In this document: one piece after another, positions 10,701-18,589 of the stretch
Layout of the letters: the number at the start of each line of letters is the position of its first letter
Position numbering within the stretch: position 1 is the stretch's first letter
Source: Ignavibacteriota bacterium
GTDB lineage: Bacteria; Bacteroidota; Ignavibacteria; Tepidaquicellales; Tepidaquicellaceae
DNA length: 64,000 bases
Reading direction: 5' to 3'
Assembly: GCA_016218085.1 (NCBI GenBank)
Contig: JACREY010000003.1
Coordinates: 1 to 64,000, forward strand
Notes under the pieces: model-generated
Database searches by the model: none
The model's input: the letters and a program-made list of their open reading frames with translations, nothing else
Told to the model about the DNA's origin: nothing
Program-made: the position numbers and the translations under genes

Positions 10701-11002
10701 AACTCCGCGCCGATAGAGATATGGAATATGTCCATATGAAGGATATGCGCGCCGCGTGCTTCGAGCCGCTGAATGTTATTTCGCAGTATAAATATCAGGG
10801 TGGACTTGGATATTACGAAACCACGCGCGATGCTTCGACTAACTTCTTCTTCGGCTGGCTGCCTAAAGGAACCTATGTATTCGAATATTCTTTGAGAGTG
10901 AATAATACCGGTGACTTCTCCAATGGCATTACATCAATACAATGTATGTATGCACCCGAATTCACCGCCCACTCCGAAGGCGTAAGAGTAAATGTGAAAT
11001 AA
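4724..11002 (+). CDS. alpha-2-macroglobulin family protein, thioester site altered
   Basis: A 2092-residue secreted protein with a Sec signal peptide (residues 1-25). In order: a helical, TPR-like N-terminal region (to about 400); a carboxypeptidase-regulatory-like beta domain (about 535-600); the MG2 macroglobulin domain beginning at 'FFTDRAIYRPGQTVFFKG' (about 640); further MG domains; a very Tyr-rich segment (about 1190-1240); the A2M core 'FFYPELRTDENGEIIVKF' (about 1318); and an alpha/alpha-barrel thioester-like domain. In the family the thioester forms between Cys and Gln of C-x-E-Q. Here the site is Cys1543-Ala-Glu-Asn1546, so the classical thioester should not form. Bacterial relatives trap invading proteases in the periplasm or at the surface, often beside pbpC; none is adjacent here. 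Identification is firm, activity is uncertain. Confidence 0.93.
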   Translation: MRTNIFALAFLFFALSVLPINYSHAVENKDSKSPVFLQDYDKDWKTVDSLVNYGLPKSALEIVLKIYEQAKNENNAPNFVKAVIYKAKLNLNTKEDSYEQNIKDITEEMNSASFPVKPVLQSMLAEMYWTYYQQNRYKILDRSKTTGFEQNDIKTWDLSKFVEKVIFYYRESLTDSWNLQNTKIDLYDEILNDYKNNKYIPNGRVFRPTLYDFLVHRAIDFFMNKESDLTRPADEFNLNDPAFFSNAEDFVKYEIKTSDKSSFKYYASTLLQEALKFHISDNNTDALVELDLKRFTYLITYSGNDDRYNLYMKALDDMEQKYSSNPVSVKVAYYKANYIYSRSLKYDPGKSEEYKWDAKTAYEICENAIKKFPESDGATNCKSLQLSILNKNLSLEVESINLPGKDFKCLVSYKNVSTLYFRIIKTSQNDIKDILSGLENNYGYATDKLNEALIEYYSQKTPVEKFSINLPNDNDFQSHKTETKISKLGFGEYIIIAGTNENLSYEKNGVAYCFSTVSNISYFNRNMPNGSMEFYVMNRLTGEPLNNVDVTMFLQHYNPDNYRYEYKKEKTFKTNSEGFFIIKTPKDYITYYLEFEKDDDYLNSALTGRDFLNTYYMNGLFYQSDTRYDENNSQPYTHVYFFTDRAIYRPGQTVFFKGIVLESKGKENKVLPGFNVTVTFKDVNYKDISTLSLASNEFGTFNGSFTAPTGVMNGQLHIIAENYGSIPVQVEDYKRPKFEVKFDPVKGSYRLGDIVEVKGNAKSFSGANVDNAKVKYRIVRKANFPYWWFYWYGYYPSSPEVEVLNGTTVTNENGEFEIKFNAVPDKSVPKESKPYFTYKVMADITDINGETRSGIKNISVGYNSLIIGVEIPQYLDKNDKSDFKLTTTNLNGEFEPAEGNITIYKLKGPDKVLKSSFWGKPDKYLYSKEEYNRLFPDFEYGEENNFHKWEKEFKVNEFGFNTAVDSILHITNLNQWNQGLYLAEMTSKDKYGEEVKEQFYFTAFSTGEKTLPYMTSDWFNVTREKAEPGDYASFIAGTGENAKILYEIEQNGKIIEKQWLNLRNEQRYFTIPIKEEYRGNVFIHYTFISNNRGYIHQNIIEVPYTNKMLDIKFETFRDKLTAGENEEWRLRLSGKYGDKVAAEMVATLYDASLDAFKPNNWGLSLYYPYSSRIYWTTGGNFEANTGFVYSKEWNEYYYPVYYYYDYLNWFGYPSATNYYYGYMDYMQMPVSNQPYLFTTDGLKSMDEERSGRISDVSFKKDYAKEKSKDEGYSETEKVAEEKVIDQKNGKGDDLRGGRLDNQPGEITGVTARKNFSETAFFYPELRTDENGEIIVKFQVPEALTKWKMLGFAHTKDLKIGFATNQLVTQKELMVVPNPPRYFRESDKITFSAKITNLSEKDLTGNAQLELFDAFTMKPVDNWLGNKQKVISFDTKKGLSTSVSWTLDIPFGLDAVTYRIVAKADNFSDGEENTLPVLTNRMLVTETMPLPVRSNQTKNFTMDKMVNNKSTTLTNYKLTLEFTSNPAWYAVQALPYLMEYPWECAENVFARIYANSIATHIANSNPKIKQVFDTWSKYEPNALLSNLEKNEELKSVMLEETPWVNEAKDESERKRRIGVLFDIRRMTRELDKSVDKLVKMQYSNGGWPWFDGMPEDRYMTQYIIEGLGHLDHLGVTNIRNDYRIWEMVTKGIRYMDYMNKKDYDYLVEQAKEGRIKLSDNHLWQINISYLYTRSYFNDIPIPDENKEAFEYFKGQAEKYWLENNRHLQGMIALGLHRYGSTSVPAMIVKSMNENAIRHEELGMYWKDNESGWYWYQAPIETQALLIEVYDEVAKDKVAVDDLKVWLLKQKQTQNWQTTKSTAEACYALLLKGTDWLASEVLVDITVGSQKIDPKNIPDVKVEAGTGYFKTNWYYDEIKPEMGNVTVSKKDEGVSWGALYWQYFEQLDKITKAETPLKLDKKLFLQENTSTGPVITPITDNTQLKVGDLVKVRIELRADRDMEYVHMKDMRAACFEPLNVISQYKYQGGLGYYETTRDASTNFFFGWLPKGTYVFEYSLRVNNTGDFSNGITSIQCMYAPEFTAHSEGVRVNVK

Positions 11003-11075
11003 GATATTGTTAATGTAAATAGCGTCATTATAAATAGTAAAACGAAATTTATTGATAAATTAATATTTCAATATA

Positions 11076-12233
11076 ATGATTGGTCAAAATCCATTTACAC
11101 CACGTTCAGGTCAGGAACCTAAAGTATTTATAGGACGCGAAAAAGAGATTGGTGTTTTTGAAAAACACTTAAAAGATGCACTTAATAAAAAATATAATCA
11201 TTTTATTACTACGGGCGGTTGGGGTATCGGTAAAACAACATTATTAAAAGAATTTAAGAAAATAGCTCAAAGCAAAAGTATTATTTCATCAACATTAAAT
11301 GTTCCTGAATTTATTGAAAAAGATCTTTTAACACCTGTAATTAATTTGATTTCTCAATTACCTCGAAATCTTCCTATTAAAAGAGAAAAATTAAAATCAT
11401 TCTATGAATCAATGAAAGGAATTGGAATAACAATTCCAGTTATCGGAGGTGGAATAGAATTCAAAGAAAAGAATAAATATGAAGGAGATCCACAGGGATT
11501 GCTATTAGATTCTATGATAAAACTTTGGAAAAGTCTGAAAAATGATATGAAAGCACTTGTAGTATTATTAGATGATGTACAAAATTACAGAGTTATTCCT
11601 GAATTTCTTACTTTATTAAAAAACGTACTTTCAGATAGTGAATTTATAGAAAACACGGGCTATTTATTTGTCTTATCTAGTACGTACGATGGATGGAATA
11701 TGTTTTTGCAGAAGTTAAATCCAATTGGAAGATATTTTATTCCAATATTAAAACTGGAAAATATTAGCAAAAAAAGTTCTGATGTTTTAATTCAAGAATC
11801 ATTAAAAGAAACAGGTGTAGCATTTAGCAGTGATGTAACACATAATGTTTTTGAAATAACTGAAGGACATCCATTTTTAATACAAATTATATGTAATTAT
11901 CTTTTCGATAACCAAATAAAAGGCAAGGTATCTATTGAACAGTTCGATACTTCTTTAAATCAAGCAATTTCGGAGTTAAGCCCGATTATTCTTGATCCTC
12001 TTTATTTCAAAGCAAGTGGACAGGAAAAAGACATTTTACATATTATGTCTTCTGAGTATAGAATATATACTTTCGAAGAATTACTAATTTCAGCTAAGAA
12101 ATTTAAAATCGGGAAAGGACATTTGTCTGCTACATTAAACAGACTATATGAAAAGGGTATGATTGTTAAAATTGAACGTGGGAAATATAGGATTATTAAT
12201 AAAATTTTCAACATTTATTTAGAAAAGAAATAA
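11076..12233 (+). CDS. AAA/STAND-like ATPase with C-terminal winged helix
   Basis: A 385-residue P-loop ATPase of the archaeal-type AAA / Orc1-Cdc6-like group. The N-terminal 'FIGREKEI' element is followed by Walker A GGWGIGKT (residues 47-54) and Walker B 'ALVVLLDDVQ' (about 160-169). The last 80 residues look like a winged helix-turn-helix that may bind DNA. There is no signal peptide, so it is cytoplasmic. It starts 73 bases after the macroglobulin gene and runs towards a type III-like mod/res pair, from which it is separated by hairpins. Such ATPases occur in defence islands and as STAND-type sensors, but also near housekeeping genes; a defence role here rests on the neighbours only. Confidence 0.8.
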   Translation: MIGQNPFTPRSGQEPKVFIGREKEIGVFEKHLKDALNKKYNHFITTGGWGIGKTTLLKEFKKIAQSKSIISSTLNVPEFIEKDLLTPVINLISQLPRNLPIKREKLKSFYESMKGIGITIPVIGGGIEFKEKNKYEGDPQGLLLDSMIKLWKSLKNDMKALVVLLDDVQNYRVIPEFLTLLKNVLSDSEFIENTGYLFVLSSTYDGWNMFLQKLNPIGRYFIPILKLENISKKSSDVLIQESLKETGVAFSSDVTHNVFEITEGHPFLIQIICNYLFDNQIKGKVSIEQFDTSLNQAISELSPIILDPLYFKASGQEKDILHIMSSEYRIYTFEELLISAKKFKIGKGHLSATLNRLYEKGMIVKIERGKYRIINKIFNIYLEKK

Positions 12234-12282
12234 AGTCAGCAAAGTCTGCAAAATAGACTTATTTTTGCAGACTTTGCTGACT
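12234..12282. terminator. 20-bp perfect inverted repeat after the ATPase gene
   Basis: AGTCAGCAAAGTCTGCAAAA (12234-12253) pairs without mismatch with 12263-12282 across a 9-base loop. The left arm begins directly after the ATPase stop codon. The arms end in an A-run and T-run next to the loop rather than outside it, so it is an unusual terminator; it may equally protect the mRNA 3' end. Confidence 0.75.
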
Positions 12283-12343
12283 ATTGCCTTTGAGTAGCTC
12301 GAGTAAAGAAAACTTCATGAAAATGAGGATGTTTTGTCCGCCA

Positions 12344-12375
12344 TTGTTGGTGTTAAAGCGAAGCGTCACCAACAA
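12344..12375 (-). terminator. hairpin downstream of mod
   Basis: TTGTTGGTG (12344-12352) pairs with CACCAACAA (12367-12375) around a GC-containing loop, 11 bases beyond the mod stop codon. It probably ends the res-mod transcript, although it has no long T-run. Confidence 0.5.
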
Positions 12376-12385
12376 CAAATTTAGT

Positions 12386-14440
12386 CTAGAAAATTTTTAA
12401 AACTTCCTCACCTAACATATCTATTATTTTTACGGCGATTTTGGAGTTCCTGTCATTTAACTCGAATTCGTATTCGCCGATTATAAAGTCTTTCTTTTTT
12501 TCAGGAACATCGCTGATGCAGATATTGAAAACATCGCCTTTGTAATTTGTATCGATTAATACAACATCGATTTGACTGCGGAAATCTTTGATTTGCGCCT
12601 GAAACAATTTGCTATCAATATTTAATCGCTGTAATATTGTTGGTGATATAAAATCTTTTATTATAACTTTTGCTTTATCTTTTTGTTTGGTTATTGAAAT
12701 GTCTGCCTGTGCAGGTTTGTGCACGAAGAAAGAACCATATTTCTTATCAGTTCTTAATTCAATTGTACGGATTTTATTAACAGGACGTAATTTATTGTAA
12801 GAATCAATTTCAGTTTTTACATTGACTTCCATGCCGAGAGAAACCAAAATAATATTTCTTGTTTCATCTTTACGTTTACCCAATTCATTTTTTACTAACT
12901 GAACATCATATAATGAAAGAGGATGATTGAAAGGAATAATTTTTACCAATTCAGTTCCTAATGTACCATCAAAAAAACTATCGATTCGTAATCGTTTGAT
13001 TCCAAGATGCTCAATAACTAATTCTTTCAGTTCATTATGCTGAATTTGAACGTCATAATCATTAATTTTATAATGAGCGAAGGATGTATAGAAAGTTTTT
13101 CTTTCCTCTAATTTAAGTTTGCCTTTTTCTTTCTGGATTATTTTTTCTTGACCTCTAATTATGCTTTGTAGACGACTGCTTGTTGTTTGAATAGAACTTT
13201 TGTTTATGTCGCATGCTATCCACTTCATGCCTAATTTTTGAGCCACAGCTGCAGTCGTTCCACTTCCATTAAAACAATCCATTATAACCTTATCAGGCTT
13301 GGCACAAAGACGAATAATTCGATTTAATAAATCCTCAGAATTTTCAGTTGGATAACCTGTTGTTGTCGCATAAGACGGTATATCCATCCAATTATTATTT
13401 ACTTGTACATCATCATTACCTAAATATTCAACATTGAAATTGTCTTTCCCGCAATTTAAACATTCTTTTAACTCTATTACAACTTTAAATTCTGTTGATG
13501 ATGAAATATCGTAATATTTGAATCTATTTTCTTTCTTTTTTGATTGCTTATTAAAGTTATGTTCTGAATCACCATAAAAATATATACACCCACAGTCTTT
13601 ACATTTTAATCGCAAAAAATGTTCTTTGATAAGTTTGTCGCATTTTTCTTGTTTTAAGGTAAAATGTTGTCCGGGTAATGGAAGAAATATTTTATTAAAA
13701 AAACTTCTTTCTGGGGGATTTCTATCACCACCCATAGTAAAGCCTGTCCAAGCAATCTCCGAAATTGGTCTTTTGGCAAAAATTTGATTTAATTTATAAT
13801 CATTAGATTTTGAATACAAATAGATACTTTCAGTTGTCACTTCTAATTTCGAATGGGAACCTGCAGTTTCGCGACTTCTACCAATAATAATTTCATTAAT
13901 AAAATTATCTTTAGAAAATACTTCATCCAAAATAACTTTAATATAATGCGAATAATTATAATCAATTCTTACTGCTATTAAACCAGTATCTTTATTTAAA
14001 AGATTACTTAATAACAAAAGTACATCTTTCATAAATTGAAGAAAATTGCTTTCAAGAAATGCGTTTTCATACATTATTTGTTCATCAAAAGACATTTCAT
14101 CCCCTTCAAGTTTTTTATTTGTACCTCTGAGTTTTACTTTCCGAACATAATCGAGTCCTGTATTAAAAGGTGGATCGATATAGACAAAATCAACTTTATT
14201 TTGAAATCCATTTACCAACAAAGTGGACATAACTTCTCGATTATCCCCATGCAATAATAAGTTAGTCCAATCATTCTTTAAATTCTCAAAAGTAGGGACT
14301 TTGGGGATTGTATCTGTATTAAAGGTTTCCACCAATTGTGCTGGAAAGGATTTTACTGTTTCCAATGGTTGTTTACCAATCCAATGTAACATTGGACGAC
14401 CTTTTACTTCGGCTATTTTCATTTCTTTCTTTTCTGACAT
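12386..14440 (-). CDS. type III-like site-specific DNA methyltransferase (Mod)
   Basis: A 684-residue adenine- or cytosine-N4 methyltransferase of the beta group. The catalytic motif IV DPPF is at residues 89-92 ('YIDPPFNTG'), and the SAM-binding motif I follows later at about 387 ('DCFNGSGTTAAVAQKLG'), the beta-class order used by type III Mod subunits. Between them, at about 280-335, are two CxxC pairs ('CKDCGC' and 'CLNCG') that look like a zinc-ribbon insertion. The C-terminal 270 residues are probably the target-recognition and Res-contact region. It starts 1 base after the res stop codon, so the two genes are one operon with res first, the reverse of the usual mod-res order. It would methylate an unknown asymmetric site and protect the host. 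Confidence 0.9.
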   Translation of the reverse strand: MSEKKEMKIAEVKGRPMLHWIGKQPLETVKSFPAQLVETFNTDTIPKVPTFENLKNDWTNLLLHGDNREVMSTLLVNGFQNKVDFVYIDPPFNTGLDYVRKVKLRGTNKKLEGDEMSFDEQIMYENAFLESNFLQFMKDVLLLLSNLLNKDTGLIAVRIDYNYSHYIKVILDEVFSKDNFINEIIIGRSRETAGSHSKLEVTTESIYLYSKSNDYKLNQIFAKRPISEIAWTGFTMGGDRNPPERSFFNKIFLPLPGQHFTLKQEKCDKLIKEHFLRLKCKDCGCIYFYGDSEHNFNKQSKKKENRFKYYDISSSTEFKVVIELKECLNCGKDNFNVEYLGNDDVQVNNNWMDIPSYATTTGYPTENSEDLLNRIIRLCAKPDKVIMDCFNGSGTTAAVAQKLGMKWIACDINKSSIQTTSSRLQSIIRGQEKIIQKEKGKLKLEERKTFYTSFAHYKINDYDVQIQHNELKELVIEHLGIKRLRIDSFFDGTLGTELVKIIPFNHPLSLYDVQLVKNELGKRKDETRNIILVSLGMEVNVKTEIDSYNKLRPVNKIRTIELRTDKKYGSFFVHKPAQADISITKQKDKAKVIIKDFISPTILQRLNIDSKLFQAQIKDFRSQIDVVLIDTNYKGDVFNICISDVPEKKKDFIIGEYEFELNDRNSKIAVKIIDMLGEEVLKIF

Positions 14441-14441
14441 A

Positions 14442-17054
14442 TTATTCTTTGTTCAAAAATTCTTTAATATTTTTGTATTTATCTGAAGGAACAGTGCTTC
14501 CGGGAACAAAAACAATTTCATATTTGAAACGGTTTTTGTTTAAGTTTTCCAGTTCGGTTAATTTTAGTTTTTTCATTCCATTTTCTCCATCGATAGCATC
14601 ATCCCTTTCGCTTTCAGCTTTGATTTCAACTATATAAAACTTTCCATCTTTTTTCCCCTTTGACTTTTTTCTTATAATAAAATCAGGAAAATAGTTATGA
14701 TATTGCTCATCTTTACCTTTGTATTCAAAATAGAAATCAGTTTTATTAGGGTCGGTTAATGCGCCAGTGAAATAAATGTCTTCAACATCTTCGGGTTTTT
14801 CATTAATCATATTTAATAAATTGATGTAGAAATCTTTTTCGGGATTAGAATCAAAATTGTATGGTGTATAATGAAAACCGAAATTACCATTATTGTTTTC
14901 AGTCTTTTCTTTTGAAAGGAAGTTTATATCGTTACCTTTTGTATATCGAATTTCAGTGAAAAGCCTACCTTTATCATCAATTTGGAAATTGCTATTACCA
15001 TCAATATTATTTAAACGAATAATTGCGAGTGCTTCTTCGACTTCTTCTGTCGTAATTTTATAATTACAAACTTGAGATTCAACCTGATCAAATAATTTAA
15101 TTAAATGAGAAGTGGGAATTTCTTCGGAATACAAATTTTTTAGTTTCTTAAGTATTTCAAAACTATCGAGGTAATAGTTTTCCGCAATTAATATTGATGC
15201 TGCATAAACATCAATTGCAGAATCTACCTCAAGTGTTTTACTTCCCTCTGCGGTTTGATAAAGAACTTTTCCATCGCTAACGGTATTCGGGTTGTATGTA
15301 TTTATAGAAATTAATTCTTCGTTCGTTTCATCAGGCAAACTGAGAATGACATTAACTTTTTTGTTTTCTACTAAGACTACTTTTTCAATAATTTTTTTAA
15401 TGAGTAACTTAGGCATTTCTGCTTTAGTAATAAATAAGCGTTGTGTAACCATGTCCGCTTTCTTGGCGTTCAATTCAACTAAACTGCTGCCATAGGTTTC
15501 TTTTAACTCATTATCGAGAGTTTGAACATTCTGACCATCGAGATAAATTGTGGCATTCAGTTTATTATTAGCAATCTGCCTTAAACAACGAGTACTTGCC
15601 TGTAACAAGAAATTGTTTGCACCTGAAATTTTACGGATAAGTGCAGTAGCAAATAAAGACGGACAATTCCAACCTTCAGTACCCTTACCAACTAAAAGCA
15701 TAACACGGTATAAAGAATTAGGGTCGTTGAGAGCGTTAAAATCATCAATTTCCTGTTTTGAGGATGTTTGAGTATTTTTTAAAACAATTGTAGATGGCTG
15801 TCCTACTTGAACTAATGAAGTATCGATAAACGGACGAGCATCTTTAAGAGCTTCTTCGGTTGGAAAATAAAATGCTATCTTACTTTTACAACCATCAACA
15901 GTTTTTATACCGCCATACTTATCCCAAAAGTGCTGAATAATATCGGCAATCATTTCTTTGATGCTATTATTATCTCTGCTAATACTATAACTGCGAATAC
16001 CGTTCTCTAAACTTTTAAGTATATTGTCCTGAATACCTTCGGCAATACCATACCAGAAGACAACATCTTTAAGAGTTTGTGATTTGTAATAAGGCGTTCC
16101 TGTTGTATTAACAACACAAATAATTTCTTTCTTTTCGTGTAGATAATTAATGGTACTGCGTACTCGTTTTAATTCTTCGCCTAATTTCTGACCGTAAGTG
16201 TGATGTGCTTCGTCAGAGAAAATACCAAGATTTGGAAGACTTGATATTTTTTGCAGACGGAGATTAGAATAAAGCTGTTCCTGTTTCTCTTTTTCTTCGA
16301 ATTCAAGTGAAGTTTGATTTGCATTTTTACGAATTTTCCGTAACATAATTTTTTCAGTATTAGTCACAATTAAATTAAAACTTCCACCCTGTTCGACAGG
16401 AATATCTTTCTCGCCAGATTTTGTATAAGTCAGTTTTATATTTGCCATAAATGGACGATATAAACGAGAAGGCAAGATTTTATTAAACGGAATATCAGCA
16501 ATTTCTTTTAATGCTTCGATGATTGTAGTACCGGGTGCAAATACCAAAGCATTCTTCATAAAGTTTGCATCAGGATATTCGATGCTCATAGCAAATTCAG
16601 TTGCAATAATAGTACCTATTAGTATGGTTTTTCCTGCACCCATAGCAAGAGCAAGAATATAACTTGGATAATCTAAATCAAGAGATTCTTTTAATGATTC
16701 AAGCTTATTTCGCTTAACAAATTCATCGTCTGTTTTAATCTTTTCGAGATAGTCTTCTTCGTTTTCAATCATATCGGTTATTTCCTGATTAGTGTGAATT
16801 GATAAAGCTTTTCTAAAATCCGATTTTCTGGGAAACAAAGTTTTGTAGAGAGTAAGAAAATCAGGAGTTTTTTGGACAATACGTAAATACCAATAAACTT
16901 CTAATGCTCTGAATTGAGGTTCACGAAGAAACCGCAATTTACCATCTTCTTTATTGTAAAGCAGAATTTCGGATATAGCAGGAAATTCATCTGAATGATA
17001 ATTATTTTCTCTCCATTGTTTAGTTTTTTCGACTAATGATTCAAATAAATTCAT
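14442..17054 (-). CDS. type III-like restriction endonuclease subunit (Res), DEAH helicase
   Basis: An 870-residue superfamily 2 helicase-nuclease. Motif I 'MGAGKT' is near residue 141, motif II DEAH near 280 ('FSDEAHHTYGQ'), and the helicase C domain lies around 350-500 with 'LLVGKGTEGWNCPSLF' and 'QASTRCLR' as motifs V and VI. The C-terminus carries a PD-(D/E)XK nuclease: 'YFPDFIIRK' near 790 and 'VEIKAE' near 811. With Mod it should form a type III-like complex that translocates on and cuts unmethylated DNA. The gene is first in the res-mod operon; its ATG at 17054 is preceded by a long AT-rich upstream region. All key motifs appear intact. Confidence 0.9.
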   Translation of the reverse strand: MNLFESLVEKTKQWRENNYHSDEFPAISEILLYNKEDGKLRFLREPQFRALEVYWYLRIVQKTPDFLTLYKTLFPRKSDFRKALSIHTNQEITDMIENEEDYLEKIKTDDEFVKRNKLESLKESLDLDYPSYILALAMGAGKTILIGTIIATEFAMSIEYPDANFMKNALVFAPGTTIIEALKEIADIPFNKILPSRLYRPFMANIKLTYTKSGEKDIPVEQGGSFNLIVTNTEKIMLRKIRKNANQTSLEFEEKEKQEQLYSNLRLQKISSLPNLGIFSDEAHHTYGQKLGEELKRVRSTINYLHEKKEIICVVNTTGTPYYKSQTLKDVVFWYGIAEGIQDNILKSLENGIRSYSISRDNNSIKEMIADIIQHFWDKYGGIKTVDGCKSKIAFYFPTEEALKDARPFIDTSLVQVGQPSTIVLKNTQTSSKQEIDDFNALNDPNSLYRVMLLVGKGTEGWNCPSLFATALIRKISGANNFLLQASTRCLRQIANNKLNATIYLDGQNVQTLDNELKETYGSSLVELNAKKADMVTQRLFITKAEMPKLLIKKIIEKVVLVENKKVNVILSLPDETNEELISINTYNPNTVSDGKVLYQTAEGSKTLEVDSAIDVYAASILIAENYYLDSFEILKKLKNLYSEEIPTSHLIKLFDQVESQVCNYKITTEEVEEALAIIRLNNIDGNSNFQIDDKGRLFTEIRYTKGNDINFLSKEKTENNNGNFGFHYTPYNFDSNPEKDFYINLLNMINEKPEDVEDIYFTGALTDPNKTDFYFEYKGKDEQYHNYFPDFIIRKKSKGKKDGKFYIVEIKAESERDDAIDGENGMKKLKLTELENLNKNRFKYEIVFVPGSTVPSDKYKNIKEFLNKE

Positions 17055-17717
17055 ATATATATACTTTATACTTATTTTCTTACTATTGATACATTTTCCT
17101 AAATCTTATTAGTAAAATTAACGTAATTTATTTGCTATTTTTTTTCAAGATATTAATATTTCCTTTTAATAGAATTAATATCCGTCCACTTCTTTCCCTC
17201 TTGCTTTTTAATTTTAATACCCTTATATTATTATGGTATATAGTTCTTTGACATAATGGCTGGAAAATGGATTAACAAAAGGGCGTTTCCCGCGTTTCCC
17301 AAAACTGCAACACTTTTCCCCGTTCAGCCGGCTTGCAAATAATTGTTTTTTAACTAATTATCCGGGTGGAAAACAAAACTGCTACGTACTGCAACGCGGA
17401 AACGTTTCCCAAAAGTGAATTGTCTGAATAACAGTACTTTAGAAATTTTTAAAAATTGATATGTTTCCAAGCTTAGTCAACTCGGAAAAGTGATGAAAAA
17501 TTGAAATGCCGGATAATCAGTAATTTCAAGTTTTTTGAATTTAGTGATGAATCGTCTTTTATTTATTAATAAAACAATACTTACAATATTACACCCCCCC
17601 CCGTAGCTATTTACTTTTTGCTATTGGATATTTGCTATGTGCAAATTGTTATTTGCTATTTGTGCGTTCTTTGCATCCCGATGTTCTTTATCGGGACTAT
17701 TTGTTATTTGCTATTTG
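17055..17717. other. 660-base gene-free region with palindromes, C10 tract and repeats
   Basis: No gene is seen between res and the barrel-protein gene. It holds repeated GTTTCCC motifs (about 17284-17410), a 12-bp palindrome GGAAACGTTTCC at 17398-17409, a run of ten C at 17594-17603, an 18-base direct repeat TTGTTATTTGCTATTTGT at 17646-17663 and 17701-17718, and between these a TCCCGAT/ATCGGGA hairpin (17676-17682 / 17690-17696). The res promoter must lie within it. Confidence 0.7.
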
Positions 17718-17718
17718 T
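17646..17718. repeat. 18-bp direct repeat TTGTTATTTGCTATTTGT
   Basis: Two exact copies, 17646-17663 and 17701-17718, the second touching the stop codon of the barrel-protein gene. A 15-base match in inverse orientation (ACAAATAGCAAATAA) occurs at 38041-38055, at the portal gene stop codon. This looks like a dispersed low-complexity intergenic motif of the genome. Confidence 0.7.
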
Positions 17719-18452
17719 CAAAAGTAATACGATGCGCCTATGCTGACTTTCAGGCCGTCAACATACACCTTCGAGTATAAATCCTTTTCGAAGTAATATA
17801 TCTGACCTTCGTATGTGATGCGGTTTGTGGGATACTGGCTGTGCACCTTGAATTTTCCGTCGCGCACCTTCATCTCGGCGTTGAAGGAAATATTTTTTTC
17901 AACAAAATATTCGGCTCCGAAAATTACATTAAGACTGAAAAGCGGGTCGCTGGAAATTAGCTTTGTCTCCATTCCTGCCATTTTCTCCGTTCTCTTGCCG
18001 AAATATAATCCCGCTCCTCCTCCAAGGTAAATGTTTAGATTGTTTACAAACCTCGGAATGTTGAAATATGCTGAAAGCTCCACGGGTATCATCTCTACTG
18101 TCTCCGTCAGGCGCGCCCTTACATAGTCATTGTCATTCTCCAGAATTGCGGCAAGCTCATCATCATATATTCTCAGGTACTCGGCGGATATTCCGACATA
18201 AACATCCTCGAAAAGTTTTTTCTTCAGAGTCGCGCCGTATCCGTATCCGCCCTTAAGCTGAACTGTGGTGTTTCTTTCTATTAAATCCGGACTGTTCGGA
18301 TTAAGGAGAATAGTTGCGGATGAAACATAATTCATTGAAACATTTAAAGAAAAACCTGAAAATATATTTTTCAAAGTGAAGTTCTGTGCACTCCCCTCCG
18401 CTGTGATGAAAAAAAGCAGAATGAATAATATTTTTAATAACCTGAAACTCAA
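17718..18452 (-). CDS. outer-membrane beta-barrel-like protein
   Basis: A 244-residue protein with a signal peptide (about residues 1-22, ending near 'GSAQ'), alternating hydrophobic strands, and a C-terminal strand ending in 'SIGASYYF', as expected of a small outer-membrane barrel. Its Gly/Tyr-rich strands resemble the opacity/OmpW-type families in general shape; I cannot assign a family. It is monocistronic on the minus strand and separated from the transporter gene by a terminator. Function unknown. Confidence 0.75.
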   Translation of the reverse strand: MSFRLLKILFILLFFITAEGSAQNFTLKNIFSGFSLNVSMNYVSSATILLNPNSPDLIERNTTVQLKGGYGYGATLKKKLFEDVYVGISAEYLRIYDDELAAILENDNDYVRARLTETVEMIPVELSAYFNIPRFVNNLNIYLGGGAGLYFGKRTEKMAGMETKLISSDPLFSLNVIFGAEYFVEKNISFNAEMKVRDGKFKVHSQYPTNRITYEGQIYYFEKDLYSKVYVDGLKVSIGASYYF

Positions 18453-18516
18453 ACGGATTATTTTCTTAATTATCGCTAAAAATCAGTTAATAAAAAATTC
18501 AAAAATTATCTCAAAT

Positions 18517-18541
18517 AAAAAACCCCGCTTCCGCAGGGCTT
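18517..18541 (-). terminator. terminator after the APC-Usp gene
   Basis: Read on the minus strand, CCCTGC-GGAA-GCGGGG forms a GC-rich stem with a tetraloop, preceded by A4 and followed by T6, about 50 bases after the stop codon of the transporter gene. It lies just upstream of the barrel-protein gene and separates the two. Confidence 0.85.
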
Positions 18542-18589
18542 TTGACTTTGTTTTTAATCTTCAATCTTTAATCTTATAAATCTTCAATC

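Noticed and set aside
10064-10735. 223-residue ORF antisense to the macroglobulin gene
   Set aside because: Mirror of a well-supported coding frame; Phe- and Cys-rich composition typical of antisense shadows.
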